A stretch of DNA of 64,000 bases from Austropuccinia psidii (GCA_023105745.1 JALGQZ010000013.1:6746105-6810104); one strand, 5' to 3'; counted from the first letter of the stretch, positions 34,626-47,582 are shown. A program made the numbers and translations. Notes: generated by a model from the sequence alone, not told the origin.

Positions 34626-35760
34626 TCAATGGAACAAAATGATAACAGCTATCCAAGAAGCAGATGAAAATGGGGGATTCTCATTTGGAGGACAGAAATA
34701 AGGGACAAAAGAGAAAGATTGTACTGGAAAATAAAAGAAAACTGGTATTTTATACTTATTTGCAATTGGATCCCCCATGCCAGGCATGGAAATCAACTTT
34801 CTTTTTGGATCCTGGCCAACATCTTCATACCACTCAATTCTGTCCAAATAAGAGGATACTGAGGGAATTGAAGTGTTCATGGCTTCATAAAGGTCTTGAT
34901 TTTTTTGAATTTCTTCAGAAAATTCACCTCTCAAATAAGCCTATTGATCTTGAGTCTTGTAAGTGTAGTGGGATACTGTTCTGTAGCCACAGTTTCCATC
35001 CCCCTGGACATTGATGGCCTTGAAGGTGTATTTCAATATAAACTTGGGCAAGTCTTCTGAGCCAGGTACCTGATGAAATAAGGTCAAAAAATGAATGAAT
35101 ATCAAAATAAACAAGAGAAATATACATTAAAAGGAATCACAAACTCACAAAGAGCTTAGAGCATTCATCACTTGTGTGATAATTTCTTTGACAATGCTCA
35201 CAGGTCAAGTCAATTGCATCATATATCTTCAAACTGGTGGAAGGCTTGTGTGACTTTCTTTGTGAGGTTTTGCTTCCAATTGGAAATATTCTGGACCTTC
35301 TAAGGGTCACTTCTGATTTGCCATATTCATTTAATTCAGTTGCTGAGGGTAGCAACTCTGATGAACTGATTGATTTTGATAATGAGGCGTTGGAATCTTT
35401 AGAATTCTAAAAATTTTCAGATGAGTCCACTTCCATAATTGGAGAGGGGACTTTTGACTGTGATGCTGATGTTGTTGTGCTGGTCACCTTGGATGGGGTC
35501 TTCCTCTTCTCTTGGATTGAACCTCAATGATTTCAAATCTTGAGGGTTGCCTTTTGTTTTTATTTTGACTTTTATTCTTGGCTCCTTTAGGTCTTCCATG
35601 GATATTCTTGCATTCTATTGCATCTTCATAATATTGATCATTCTATTTAATCTTGGGAATTTGATCAAATGTGGCTTTTCCAGTAAAAAAATCTGGAAAA
35701 TGTTGAAGAATTGGGGTGATTTCTGCCATTGGTATTCAAAAAAAGCCTTCCCCAATATCT
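34626..35760 (-). pseudogene. OTU-domain C-terminal part of a MULE-type transposase gene
   Basis: Minus strand, reading 35760 to 34626. A basic N-terminal stretch (MEDLKEPRIKVKIKTKGNPQ, near 35599) is followed by a cysteine/histidine knuckle CEHCQRNYHTSDEC (about 35160-35205), then EDLPKFILKYTFKAINVQGDGNCGYRTVSHY (about 35060-34965). Its D-G-N-C is the catalytic Cys loop of OTU cysteine proteases. Next come RIEWYEDVGQ and a conserved SMPGMGDPIANKYKIPVFFY. The order matches the OTU tail fused to MULE-type transposases in rusts (family knowledge). Frameshifts and stops separate the pieces, and the upstream transposase domain is not in view; the gene is dead. Confidence 0.68.
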
Positions 35761-35869
35761 CCAAATAGTTTTTGGCTTTATTATTTCTTTATTTTTCAAC
35801 AATTTTATCATCACCTTGATAACCAGTCTGAGAAGAATATGAAAAAGAAAATCAGCTAATAAGAAAAAA

Positions 35870-36085
35870 AAGTAAGCACCAGGGACAATGTTGCATCAAT
35901 TGCCGGAGATTGACTTCACATTGCACCATGGTCAGTATAAAATATTGCTTCAGTCATGTTAGTGTCACATTGTAGTAACTGGATTTAGTGGGTCACATCA
36001 CGTCTGCATCAAGACAACATCAATTGTCAAATGTGTCACATGAGTATGTCACTCAAAACAAAAACCCATATCAACACCATTCATG
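35870..36085 (+). repeat. Imperfect TGTCACA-word repeats
   Basis: A short region with repeated TG(T/C)CACAT, TTGCATCA and GTCA words (35892-36045). No gene is supported; possibly a remnant LTR or promoter region. Confidence 0.35.
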
Positions 36086-36099
36086 AGGTTTGCATAATT

Positions 36100-36480
36100 G
36101 CACCTCATGGTGCAAGGCAGTAAATTGGCATGAGATGACTTCTACCCTGCCACCTGATCATCTCATCACTTTACCATGCCTACTCTCACACATGAATTGG
36201 CTTCCGCACCACCCACTACTCATCTCTACCAGTGGAAAATGGTTAAGCTTAGGCCAAGATATGCTTCCACTCCCACCAACGCACCTCCACAATCACCCAT
36301 ACTTAGGCTTCCACACCCTCATGATATGCCTCCAACCCTGCCACAGCATCTCCAGCCTGACCCATCCTTATGCTTTCACACCCCCACCATGCCCTAATGA
36401 TATTCCTTTTATGCTTCCACTTATGCTTTGACACCCCTGTCTCATTTTCTCCACACCTTACCATGCTTATGCTTCTGCAT
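36100..36480 (+). repeat. CT-rich degenerate minisatellite
   Basis: Reiterated TATGCTTCCACACCC / CCACC(A/C)TG words over about 380 bp, open in two plus frames by chance because of base bias. It resembles in style the ATGCTTCACATGCC array at 51490-51775. Not a supported protein gene. Confidence 0.55.
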
Positions 36481-37199
36481 TAGATCAATAGGGTACAGTG
36501 GCTTGTTGGCATAATTAATGAACCCCATTACAGAAATATTCTGAGTGGCCTTCTCCTCCAATATATTCTGGGAAAATTGGTGGGAATATTCACAATTCTG
36601 TGGTTAGGATTTAAATCATTATATTCACAAATTGAAACCTAATAATTGGGCTATTCAAGACCAGAATTGTGTCTTGTGTCTTTCTGACCAGAACATTTCA
36701 TTTCATATCATTAAAATGGAACACTTTGCTTAGTCCTTACCTCATGAGCATTGAATATTTCTCACAGGGAAGTGATTTTATTTGAATGAGATGAAATAAT
36801 TTGCAACACATCACCTCCTTCAATTTTCCAACAAATAATATTTTTTGAATGCAATTTAAGCTCAACAGATATTGATGGAATGTTACAAGGCTGTGGATGG
36901 ACAGGTTTCTTTTGGTCAGTTTATGGTTCTAAAACTTCTTTCTTCTAGAAATTTCACTAACTATTGAACTGATTTAAATTGATATTTAACTTCTTTCAAA
37001 CTTTCCCAAATTCTCCAAGATTGATATTACGTAAAAAAGAATCAATTATCTTAAACTTATTTTACTTCCACCACTTTCAGAACTCCTGCCTTTTTCCTTC
37101 AATTTTAATCGTTTTATTCTAGAATTTTCAATCAAGTTGTCAATCAACTAAGCACCATCTATTTACTTAATAAACTACCTCTGCTATGCCCCAAGAAGT

Positions 37200-38942
37200 G
37201 TGCCAAACCACATGAAATTAAACAGAATTCAATGAACAAGGAGCTTCAGCCCCAGAGAGTGGAGGTGAAATATCTGATATGGTCAGTAGTCATTAATTAG
37301 GCATTGAAGTAGAGAGCCAGTCACATGAAAATAATCAAGATCCACCAGTTCTTCCGGAATGTGAGCATGCATCCATCTTGAATATTTGGAATCTCTTAAA
37401 CCTGATATTGTGTCATAGCCTTTATTTCAGCTCAGCCTCAACCTCTCAAAAAACAAATTTCAAAAGCTATGAGAAGGAAAAGACTGTTGAACCTTGTGCA
37501 CCAAGCAAAGATGACGTAATTTTCAGTGGCAAGGTTGAAATTATATCCAAGGAACAATTTGTCTCAAACATTGCTCAAACAATCCCAAGGCTGGAAAAAA
37601 TTCAAAAAGATAGTAAAATTCCTGATTATGTACATCAAAATATTTCTGAAGCAATGAGCCTCTTCAAGATGGATTTGAACCGTTAGTCCATTATTAATTC
37701 AAAACAAAATTGATAAAAATATCTGCTTACAGTATATGGATAGGTGTGGAGGTGGGAAATCCCTACCTGAAGGATTTCAAGTGGTAATTGGAGTTCCAGG
37801 AAAAGGTTTAGGAAAAAGACCAAATATGAATTCCAAAAAAAAACTAACAAAAAACACCGTACCTTTGAAGCTGAAAAAGATGTCCAGGATCAAGGTTATG
37901 ACATGATCAATGTTGAAGTGGACCACATTGATAATGAACCTCTGTAAACTGAAAGCCCCCCATTCTAAATGAAACAATCTATGATCAAACCCCTCCTTCC
38001 TCTTCTCAAAATATCCAAGAATTTCAAGAAAGGGAGAAAACTAAAGATGATACCATTGGTAAGGATATGACTGATATAATGCCTGACCCTGAGCCTGAAG
38101 TATCATCCTCTGATAAAGATCAAGGAATATTTTTATTCTGCATTGAAGAGTTTCAAGAGATTTTGACTTATGATTCCAATATTACTCAAGATTCATGGAA
38201 AAGAGGGCTTGATAATATCAATAGGACAGTTCACCAACAAATGATGCTGATAAAATACTGCCTGTTGGTATTAAAGTAATCAGTAACAAAGAGCTTAAAA
38301 TGTTGGCCTGGCTTGAGGAGCTTGAGATTGCAGGTAAGTTTTCTCCTTGTGAATGATACATTATGATTTGGCTGATGACTCAAGTGATATACATTGCAAT
38401 ATATAGGGTTAGATTTTTTTAAGGAAACAGAAACCAAAGCATTTTTCAATAATAACATTTGAAATCTCAAATTGATGAAGGAATAAGCCAAACCTCCAGA
38501 TAATCTCCCAAAATCTGAACACTCCTTCTTCAAAACGGTTCAGAATCTTCTTTACCCCTCCCGTCCAATTAAACATTTTTGGGAAAATTTTATGTTTTAA
38601 TCCATCAGTTTAGTCTCATATGATGTGATTACACCCAAACCATATCTGGCACCAACAAAGAATGTGGCCAATCCTCTTGGACTTTAATGGGTTGCAGTTG
38701 GATACCTTGCATCCTGCTTAAGTAAATTGAAGCAATGTGAAACACAAATTAGCATTGAAGGTGGTGGGGCTGACAATGAGATATCAACAAAGGAACACAA
38801 GAGCTTGGAGTATCTAATGGATACAGTTATCCACTTGATGATTGCGTACAACATGGTATGTGCACATATGAAGGTCAAAGTCTATGGAATGAAAGGCAAA
38901 CTCACAAGTTCAAAAAATGAGACCATCAAAGATCTTTGGTTT
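37200..38942 (+). pseudogene. Unrecognised repetitive gene, 5' fragments
   Basis: Plus-strand coding-like pieces: around 37235-37686 (FSGKVEIISKEQFVSNIAQTIP, then SKIPDYVHQNISEAMSLFK), 37740-37950 (a basic CGGGKSLPEGFQVVIGVPGK stretch), 38067-38330 (acidic, then FCIEEFQEILTYDSNITQ and a Leu-rich stretch up to a plausible donor GCAG|GTAAGT at 38333) and 38727-38942 (KEHKSLEYLMDTVIHLMIAY). Stops and frameshifts separate them. I do not recognise a domain. The last piece ends exactly at the LTR of the 38943-48975 element, and the plus ORF right after that element is in the same frame, so the gene may have been split by it (inference). Confidence 0.5.
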
Positions 38943-40303
38943 TGTCGGAACTCCTCCAGTGTGGGATAAATGAGGAGGTACCTGGAAGGGTAAACTAAAA
39001 GAAAACAGTTTTGAATTGCTGTTTAAGCTTGTAACCCTTGCTCTGCTTGTGTGCTAGATAAATCTAGACTTCCCTTCCTAATAATGCTGAATTATCTCAA
39101 CTTGAGTTCACAATTAATTTATTTTATTTGATGTTGGCTAGTCAAAAAAGTATATTCAACAGACTCTATCAGACTTTTTTTCTCTGGAAACAATGGTTTA
39201 GCAAGCCTTAAAACAAATAAATAAAGATATAACACTGGATAAAAGACTTTTTTTAATTAGTTTAGTGAGAACAGTAAAGCCTTGAAGGATTTCCAATTTT
39301 GATGATAACACTGTTGATTGAATGATAAGTAGTAATAAGAAAATACTACTACTACTTTTTTTTATGGTTTAATGATTGTATAATGATAACTTGTGATAAC
39401 AAACTCTACTACTATATCTATTTATTTATTTGTTTTTTTGAATGTTTAATAATGTTATAATGATAACATGTGATAACAAACACTAATATGGTTCAATTTA
39501 CTACTCAGTAAAGAACTTTTTCAATAGGATGGATTCATAAAATAATGTAGACCAACTGTTAACTACTATTAATTATGAAACACCCAGACAATTCTTCTGA
39601 GCTTAGCTACTGAGAAGTATTTTAGGATAATTTTATTAAGGGGATAGTCAATGAGATCAGCTTATGAATTAATGTAGACCAACTGTTAAATACTATTAAT
39701 TAAAAATCACTCAGACAGTGCTACCGAGCTTGGATACTGAGCTAAATTGGAGGATAATTTGGATGGATGGAGGGGATTTCCCTCAGAAAAAATATTAAGA
39801 AGTTATGTTTTGTGATGAGCCTCTGTCTAGGCCATTAGGAAAAATTAATTTGAGGGGGAAGAGGACCTCTATTTATAGTTTTTGAGCCTCCAGGGGAGTG
39901 TCAAAAAAAGGGGACTTGGAATTTTTCAGGTCTTCAATTTAAGGCTTGGTGGTAATTGAATTGAGAGGTCTGTGATTCAATTGAGTTCTTGATTTTGTGG
40001 GGAAATATTTGGGGAAATGATGTCATTGATTATATAATCCTAGATTTTTTTAGAGTACACCCTTGTGAAACCTCTGTAAACACCTTCTGTAATACTAATG
40101 TGACTCTTGTACTGTTTAATTTCTTCTTCCTGACATATTCTCTTTCCATCTTTCACACTATTCTACCACCTCCTTATTCTATGTGATTAAAAAAATCCCT
40201 TCTAATTTCAATTTTCAAATAAAACACTACTTGTAATTATTTTTTTATTTTTATATGTTTTTTTTCATTAATGCAAACTGACAAAATTGTATGGAATACC
40301 ACA
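38943..40303 (-). mobile_element. 3' LTR of the gag-protease element
   Basis: Plus sequence TGTCGGAACTCCTCC ... ATGGAATACCACA, 1,361 bp, closely matching 47603-48975 along its length (shared CTCTGCTTGTGTGCTAGAT, CCAGGGGAGTGT and TAGAGTACACCCTTG blocks). A minus-strand TATA box (CTATTTATA, plus 39870-39878) lies in a promoter block shared with other LTRs. Confidence 0.88.
39870..39878 (-). promoter_or_regulatory. TATA box in 3' LTR
   Basis: TATAAATAG on the minus strand, preceded by AAGTCCCCTTTTTTTGACAC and CCTGGAGGCTC, corresponding to the promoter block at 10460-10540 and 63596-63668. Confidence 0.65.
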
Positions 40304-40318
40304 TCCCCCTCTCCATTT
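40304..40318 (-). other. Polypurine tract
   Basis: The minus strand reads AAATGGAGAGGGGGA directly before the 3' LTR start TGTGGTATTCC, the classic position and composition of the primer for plus-strand DNA synthesis. Confidence 0.8.
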
Positions 40319-40744
40319 GATGCTGTCCCCAGCATTCCCAGTGAGGATTAAGTGAAAAATACTTTTCATATTATCTTGTTTTCTGGTTCAAATGAATAAT
40401 ATTTGTTTTATTGAGTATCTTTTATTTTATTGATTTATTATTATTTTTTTCTCTCTTTTTTTATATCTTGAGGTACAAGCTTCTCCAAAAGGAAAAAAAC
40501 ACCATATCACATAAGAGTTTGCTGTTATTCCTTATTTCAATTCTTTATACTGGTTTTCTTCATTTCTTCTTTATGGATTTTGAGCTCAAAGGCCCTCCCT
40601 TTGTTTTTATTTTGATAAGTTACCTGTCCCCTAAATTTCCTTTTTGTTTTACTTCTTTTAATTTTTTACATTGGTACCATCTTGACTATATCCAGTCACT
40701 AAAATTGTTTTCTTGAGGTGATTAATGAAGATAAAAATATTGAT

Positions 40745-41615
40745 TATGCAGTTGAAGGTCATACTTGGGCCCATTGCTTGAATCTTTATTTTCTTTTATA
40801 ATTGTAATCAAAGGTGATTGGTACAGCTTAAGGTCATGTCAAGGACCAGTTCTTGAGCTTTGGTGAAGTTTTGATAATGAAAATTAATAATAATAACTTC
40901 TCTTTATCTATATTATGAGTCTGAAGCAGTTTAAGGTCATACTTGGGACCATTCCTTGAGTTCATGAGGTGTTTTGAATAATTCTTGATAAAATAATAAT
41001 AAAAAATTATTTGTAAAGTTTAAGGTCATGTCAAGGACCACTTCTTGAAGTAATTTTATTTATTACATTATAAAAAAAGATTTTATGTTGAGCGTTTAAG
41101 GTCATGTGGAGGACCTTGATAATTATTGATTCTGTTTGATTGAATTGAAGAAATATTTCAGACAATTTAACATATGATTAAGGACAATTTCTTGAGTTCT
41201 TGAGGTGTTTTATATAATTATTGATAAAATAATGATAAATGTTGCTTTGGACAGCTTAAGGTCATGTCAAGGACCATTTATTTAATATTTATTTCATTTC
41301 ATTGAATTAAAGAAATAAAGGTTTTAGACAGTTTAAGGTCTTATCAAGGACCATATCTTGGTTATTGATTATTTTATGTGATTTTAATAAAAATAAATAA
41401 AATAAAATATAATTTTGGACAGTTTAAGGTCATGTCTAGGAAAATTTCTTGAAGTAATTTTCTTGATTCAATTATAAAAAATATTTTATGTTGACAGTTT
41501 AAGGTCATGTTTAGGACCCATGATGATTATTGATTTTGTTGATTGAATTGAAGAAATGTTTTAGACAGCTTAAGGTCTTATCAAGGACCATTGATGATGT
41601 AGTTCTTTTTTTTAG
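40745..41615. repeat. Tandem array, TTTAAGGTCATGTCAAGGACCA units
   Basis: About eleven imperfect units with core AGTTTAAGGTCATGTCAAGG plus ACCA(T/C)TTCTTGA, starting near 40755, 40828, 40930, 41017, 41092, 41175, 41256, 41330, 41420, 41500 and 41566 (spacing about 65-105 bp). Between cores are ATTGATT/TTATTT spacers. The array occupies the part of the element where pol would be expected. Confidence 0.8.
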
Positions 41616-42800
41616 GTTGTGTTATTCTATTCTTGAATTGTTGAGAGCTAAAAGGGTTTCAACCCCTCTAAATTTAATAAAAACAAAATTTTAATATGAA
41701 AATATTAAAATACTTTTATTTATTGAATGGTACAGCAAGAAAGTTTTTTTTGTTTTTTTTGTTTAGATAATATCATTATATATATATATATATATTATCT
41801 AATTTTCTAAAAAAATGAATTGAAATGAAACTAAATTAAAAAGATAAATGACATAAGATATGTAATAACAGAAATAAGAACCCCCAAAACCCTAGCAAGA
41901 CAAAATAGAGTAACTAAAGCTCCAAAATTATTATATTGGGTAAGGGCCTAGTCCCTTTTCCAAAGAGAAATTTGAATAAACTATTTATTTATTTATTATT
42001 ATTTTTATTTTATTATTTCTTTTTAAAAAAAATTGAGTAAAAATAAAAATAAGAAATTCAATTTGATTGAAATGAAGAGCAACAATATAAGAAACGAGTC
42101 ATATAACTATATCATATTTAATTTTTTGGGTGATTTCTTGTTTCTTTGTGTGTTTTGTAAGACTTTTCTTTTTAAGTTGAAAATAATACTACTCAAATTT
42201 ATTATGAAAAAACCTTTGTATTTCTTTATCAATTTTGAATTGAAGTTTCTTGAGGTATAATGGTGTTTTATGATTTTTAAATTTCAATTTTCATTTAACC
42301 TCAACTTTTTTTTTGAAATTGGAATTTTTCTTATAAAATTCATTTATAAATTTTTTGTAATTTCCTTTTCTTCATTAATAGAAAGTAATGCAGCTTAAGA
42401 GTTATCATTGTTTTCTTCTTCAATTAAACTCATTTCATTAATTGTATTTTCTTTCTTGCTATTATTATTGGAATTGATCAATCCATCAAATTTTTCCAGC
42501 AAGTGCTCTTCTTCTTGAATCAGTTATTTATAGTACTCTTTTGGCTGAAGATTTCTTATTATTTCAAGTCTTGTGACTTGTATTTTTTCTTCAAGAGGTT
42601 GTAATTTATCCAAAATTTCATCAGGTAAGGTAATCAAAGTATCTTCTTGAGATACTACATTCTGTTGACTAAAATATTCTGATTCTTCTAGGTTGAGGCT
42701 TTTAATAATTTGACTAGGTGATCCAAAATTTCAATTTTATATTTCTGAGGGTGATAAGAGGTATTCTTGATGTATTAAATCTTTTAACTGGAACTCTTTC
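41616..42800. other. AT-rich internal region of the retroelement, no pol motif
   Basis: Contains a TA microsatellite (about 41777-41795) and AT-rich ORFs without recognisable motifs. No reverse transcriptase (Y-x-D-D) or integrase signature was found on either strand. Confidence 0.55.
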
Positions 42801-42802
42801 TC

Positions 42803-43733
42803 TTAATTGATCCCATGATTTGAAGGTTGAAAATCTGCTTTGTGAGTTAAACTAAGATTATGAACATTTAATTTTTGAGCTTTACTGTTTTTTAACTTGC
42901 TTTTGATTGTATATTCTGTATTAAGGAAGGTAAGGTCCATTGAATCTTCCTCTAAGGAGTGAGGTGAGGATGATGATTGATAATTGTTATAGTTTATTAA
43001 GCTTGGGTCAATCAAATAGCTTAAGGATGATGACTCTTGGGTTTTGTTTCGATTGAATATTTGTTGATGTGCTATTAACTCCATCTTGAGCATTTCTTGT
43101 TGTGGTTGAATTGGTAAGTTCTTTCATGATAGTAACTTCTGGTTCACTTTCTATTAATATTATTGATGGTGGTGGTAAAGCTTTGGTTTCTCTAAGAAAT
43201 GGAGTAGGGGATTCTTGAGTAAGATCAATTATTTCAGGTTTATATAACTTACAATAATTTTCATTTTGCATAGCTTCATTTTGCCTAATGCTTATTTCTG
43301 TATTAAATTCTTCTTCTAAGTTGTTGAATATGCTTAAGCTGAAAACATTTTAATATTGTTCTTCTTCATATTTATTCATTCCATTATCTTGTAAGTTTGT
43401 ACTTTCTTAAACTTCTATTGATTATTCATGAATATTTTTGATAACAGTAAAGTAATTACAGAATTTGTTTCCCAAAATTATGAAGTTTTTTTCTCCTTCA
43501 ACAGTCAATGGTAAATAAATTGTTTCATCAGTTGGCATAAAAACCTGTACTTTTTTCATTATCATTTTATGTCTTGTTTCATTTGTCTTCTTAGCCTTCA
43601 TTTCAATACATAACCCAAATTTTAATGTTGAAATATTTTCTTCTATGTTTGGGTTCATAATTGCCATAACAGGATATTCTTCCAATCCTACTCTCACATA
43701 AATTGGTAAGTTGAATTCCTCCACTTGGGTCAT
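42803..43733 (-). pseudogene. Unknown ORFs downstream of protease in the retroelement
   Basis: Three minus-strand frames (43422-43733, 43008-43271, 42803-43093). The first (103 residues) contains LPIYVRVGLEEYPVMAIMNP and LPLTVEGEKNFIILGNKF, reminiscent of a second aspartic-protease-like fold but lacking a visible DTG. The others are Ser/Thr/Glu-rich. They lie in the usual order of rust gag-protease elements, after the retropepsin. Function unknown; frames are broken. Confidence 0.45.
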
Positions 43734-44559
43734 ATTTTCGTTTTTGGTGTTAAATTCTTGATGTTCACTTATTTCTTCAATTTTATCTTCTTTCTGAATA
43801 ATGAAGTAATTTAAATTACTGAATAATTGATCATTACTGTTTATATCTTGTTCTTTATGGGATGAAGGCTATATTCATTGAGGCTCAAGGTCTTCCCACT
43901 GGGTAAATAATCTTCAAGGCTTGGACTAATTTGGTGATTTTCCATTTGACGAGTTTCTTGTTGAATTAAATTAATTTAAGATAAATATGAATTTATTTCT
44001 TCATTCTTTGGATTTTGTTTTTCAACAGGAAAATATTCCTTAAACTGTTCTTGCATTTTCTTGTTTTTGAATTTATTGAACAATTTCTGGGTAAACTTGA
44101 TTAGAGCACCAGAAGTCACTCTCAATAAATCCATTGGTGAAATAATATGCTTTGTTTTTGAAAATATAGCTTCTAAAAATGGTTTGTAGAATTCAGAAAA
44201 AGGTTTTTGTTCCTTAATAATATGAAAGATATTTTTACTTCACACAGGTGAGACACTGTTTACTAGCTGATTTGGCTTTAAGCCTTCATTTTGTACTAGT
44301 TCCACTTCAAATGGAATGGAAGCTTACACGTTAGAATTATAGGTATTCTCAGCTGTTTGAGGGTAATTAAGCTGTAAATTATTTATTTTGCTAATTTTCA
44401 AATTATTACTAGTTAATTCAGCTTTGGAATGTTTAATAGGAATCTCTGGGTTTGGCTTTATAGGTACTTGTTTTTTTTTGTTGTTGGATTTTCTTGAGGT
44501 AATTATTGAAATCTTCTGATATTGGCTATATTATTTATCTTCTACTCTTAAATTTGCAT

Positions 44560-45400
44560 AGAATTTCACAGCTCCATTCCCTTTGGTGGGTGTATATGCA
44601 ATCCTTTGGTTTCTGGTGAGCATATTGGAATGCAAAATCTTCTTCCATAAGGTTCTTTATAGCTTAGAATTTCTCCTTGATCTTGTGAATGGTCAAGCCT
44701 TATTAAAGTATCAGCCAGAAAGGTCTTCCAACAACAGTGTGGAATGCCTCTCTAGAAACAAAAAAGTGAATTATTCTTTCATCTCCAGATGGTAATATTA
44801 TGAGTGTATTTTCTGCTAAACCAACAATTTCAGTACTGTGTCCTCCTATTCCTCTGAGTTTCATGTCTAAAGTCCTCATAGCTAATACTGCTTTTATTGA
44901 TTCATTTTCAGGTATTATATTTATTTAAGCTCCAGTATCCACCAAAGCTTTGACTATGTACTCTTTCTGACCAATAATAATTTCCATCATTCCTAGTGGG
45001 AAGGAAAAATGTATTTTATCTATGACAATAGCTTTCTCTGGAGGTAATTCTTGTTCTTCAGTGTTAATAGAGTTGAGTGACATGAAATATTTCTTTTCTG
45101 TTTCAGTGAGAAATTTCATTTCTTCCATGAATCTTGGTGATATTGTCAAAATCTCTTCTAGGGTGAGATTCATTTTCTGATCTAACACATTATTCATGAA
45201 TTTTACAATAATGGATTCCTCATCATTTCCCTTTACTGGAGGCCTTCTGATTATTTGTTCCTCTTTTTTTGGAATAACTCTGTTTTCTTCTCCTACTTTA
45301 TTCTTTACTGGTGTTTGTTTTTGAGGTGTACTAGGCTCTGGTACTTTGTTTCTTTCAGGATATTTTTGTGATTTGTACTTTGTTAGAATCATGACTCTTT
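44560..45400 (-). pseudogene. Retropepsin (aspartic protease) with linker
   Basis: Minus strand. A Lys/Glu/Pro-rich linker (45392-45240) precedes the SILRKF-like helical part, then IIGQKEYIVKALVDTGA (ending at 44925), the retropepsin active site. Immediately after DTGA the frame meets TAA, where family members continue with E-I-N-I-I-P; the following frame still reads INIIP, MKLRGIGGHSTEIVGL and HTVVGRPF, the flap and C-terminal motifs. A single base change (GAA to TAA) thus truncates the protease just past the catalytic Asp. It would process the Gag polyprotein. Confidence 0.82.
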
Positions 45401-45800
45401 CCTCTTCAGGTTCTTCATCCTCAATAAATCCACCAGGTATGATAGGCTTTTTTATTATGGTTTATTTACATTGAATAGTCTCTTTTGAGGTTAATGGTTG
45501 GGATTTAGTCTTTAATTTATCTTCCTATTCTTTTTGTTGTTTTGTATTCCTTAGTCCATAAGCATATCCAAGAGGTTCTTCAAGTCCTGTTGAGATGCAA
45601 GGTGGTTGCCAATCTCCCAAATCATCCATTGAAATGAAGGGAGTTGACTTTTCTTTTCTCTTTTGTTCTTCTTTTTTAGTCTTCTCTTCTAATTTTCTTT
45701 TAAGGTATTCTTCCTCCTTCAGGAGTTCTCTTACTAGGTATTTAGGTGAGAATTTTCCATGATTTGGTACCCTTTCCCACTTGGGGTATAAATAATTGAA

Positions 45801-47060
45801 TCATTTTATGATTACCAATTTTTTATTTTGATCTTCAATGAGCTCATTACATCTTCCTGTTGAATGTCCTTCTTCTGAACAATAATAACACTTAACAGTA
45901 AACTTTGGTACATTCTGTGCTGGAACATAGGGTACACTTCCATTTGGTGGTGGAGAAACATTATCTTTTGGTCTGAATCCCTGATTGTTTGACTGAGGGT
46001 TATTAATTATTTTCTTTTGGGGTGTAGCCACATTAGTTAATTCATTTTATTGATACAAGATCTGTTTGACATCTTCATTTTAAACAGATTCCTAATCCTT
46101 GCATGCTTCCTTTTGTTCTTTCAGGGTTTTTGTAAGTTCTTTCATTTTCTTGAGGGCTTCTTGCATTCCTTGAAATTCCTCTTCCTTGATTTGGAAACTT
46201 CTTTCCTTATTATTTAATTATTTTTGATCATCTACCCTTGGAGGTGAAAGTCTTTTGGTGACTAATATCCTTGCTTCCAATTCCTGTTCAATGTACTTCT
46301 TCAAGACCTTCATTGGTGGTATTAGATATCCTCCATCTTCTGCTCTAGACATGAAATTATCCTTTATCATTTCTTTACTGATAGCTCCTTTTACTTTTGC
46401 AGAGAGACAGTCAAAAAAATCTTCATGAAACATATTATCTTGAGGAATATATTTATCTCTTAAAAGATAAGTAGTTATAGTTTCATACTCCCCTAGAAAC
46501 CTTTTATATTGAGAGAGAGTACTAATTCCTCCCGAATCTTGAGTATCATCAAATAAACTGATAAGTGAGTCCTTCCTATATCTCCTTTCTGGCTCAACTC
46601 TTTCCCATTTAGTGATAAGGATTTTTTTAGTTGACTCCAGTTTCCTTATTCATGACCTGGCATTGCTTCTATGGAATCACTGATTCTTGAGTCAGTTGTC
46701 CAGAATGCCATCTAAATTGCTAAGTATTCTTCTCTAGCTCCTTCAATTTGGCTATTCTTTCTCATTTTCTGATAAAATTCTCTACTTCTTCTCCATTAAA
46801 ATTTAGGCTATAATCTTTAGCTTTGATCTTAACAACAGGCCTTTCATGTCCGAATTTTTGATGTTGTAATGGACTTGGGTTTGTAGGTGTGGAGAAGAAT
46901 GCTCTCCTTTGATGAGGTTGGGGTATTGATTCTGTTTCTGGAGTAGAGGTTGCTCTTGGTCAAGGTGTTGGTGATGGTGACTCTTCAGGTCTTACATGTC
47001 TTGATAATGTTGGTTCACTAGGACTAGCTCCAGGTTTGAATGATGTTTATTTTCTTCTCT
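45801..47060 (-). pseudogene. gag: Gag with CCHC zinc knuckle
   Basis: Minus strand. A Ser/Pro-rich N-terminus (47060-46880; SRHVRPEESPSPTP, AFFSTPTNPSPLQ) leads to a capsid region reading RPVVKIKAKDYSLNFNGEEV (about 46850-46780), AFWTTDSRISDSIEAMPGHE (about 46700), a frame around FHEDFFDCLSAKVKGAISKE (46433 down) and EDGGYLIPPMKVLKKYIEQE. A linker ends in CYYCSEEGHSTGRC (about 45890-45850), a perfect CX2CX4HX4C knuckle for RNA binding. Several stops and shifts interrupt the capsid, so this copy cannot make a full Gag. The order gag-knuckle-protease is that of the 10-kb element. Confidence 0.85.
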
Positions 47061-47582
47061 TTCCTTTCTTTTTGCCTTTATTTAATAATAGATCTTGATT
47101 TTTTTTCATAAGACTTTGAATTTTTTCAGTTTGATCTTCTTCTTCACTTTCCCCAGCATACTGTTCTTCCACAGTATCCTCAGGTGGTAATGGTGGTAAA
47201 TTTGAGGTGGATTGTTGATCCAGTTCTACTCTATAATATTTTCCTTTTAGCTCCTTTGATCTATTTATTCCTTTTCTTGATTCTTAATGAGACTAAAAAA
47301 GGACCTCCTGATCTTCTCCTTTTCCTTTTTTTCTGTTCTTGGTGTTGGGATAGCATCACTGTATTCTACTTGAGATTCTTGTGCTTATTGTGTTGAGTTT
47401 AACTGGATAATAATAATGATATGAGAATGATGATGATTTATGAGATCATGGTTAGCTATGATACAATGATTTTTTATTGATTGAATTATTTTCTTCCAGC
47501 TTTGATTTGATTTTTTTGTTTGGTTAATTTTATTGTTTAAGGATCAAGCTGAAAAATTTCTGAACTTTATTCCTATCTGCTA

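Noticed and set aside
36090..36431. 113-codon Pro/His/Leu-rich ORF
   Set aside because: Base-composition frame in a CT-rich minisatellite, open in two frames simultaneously.
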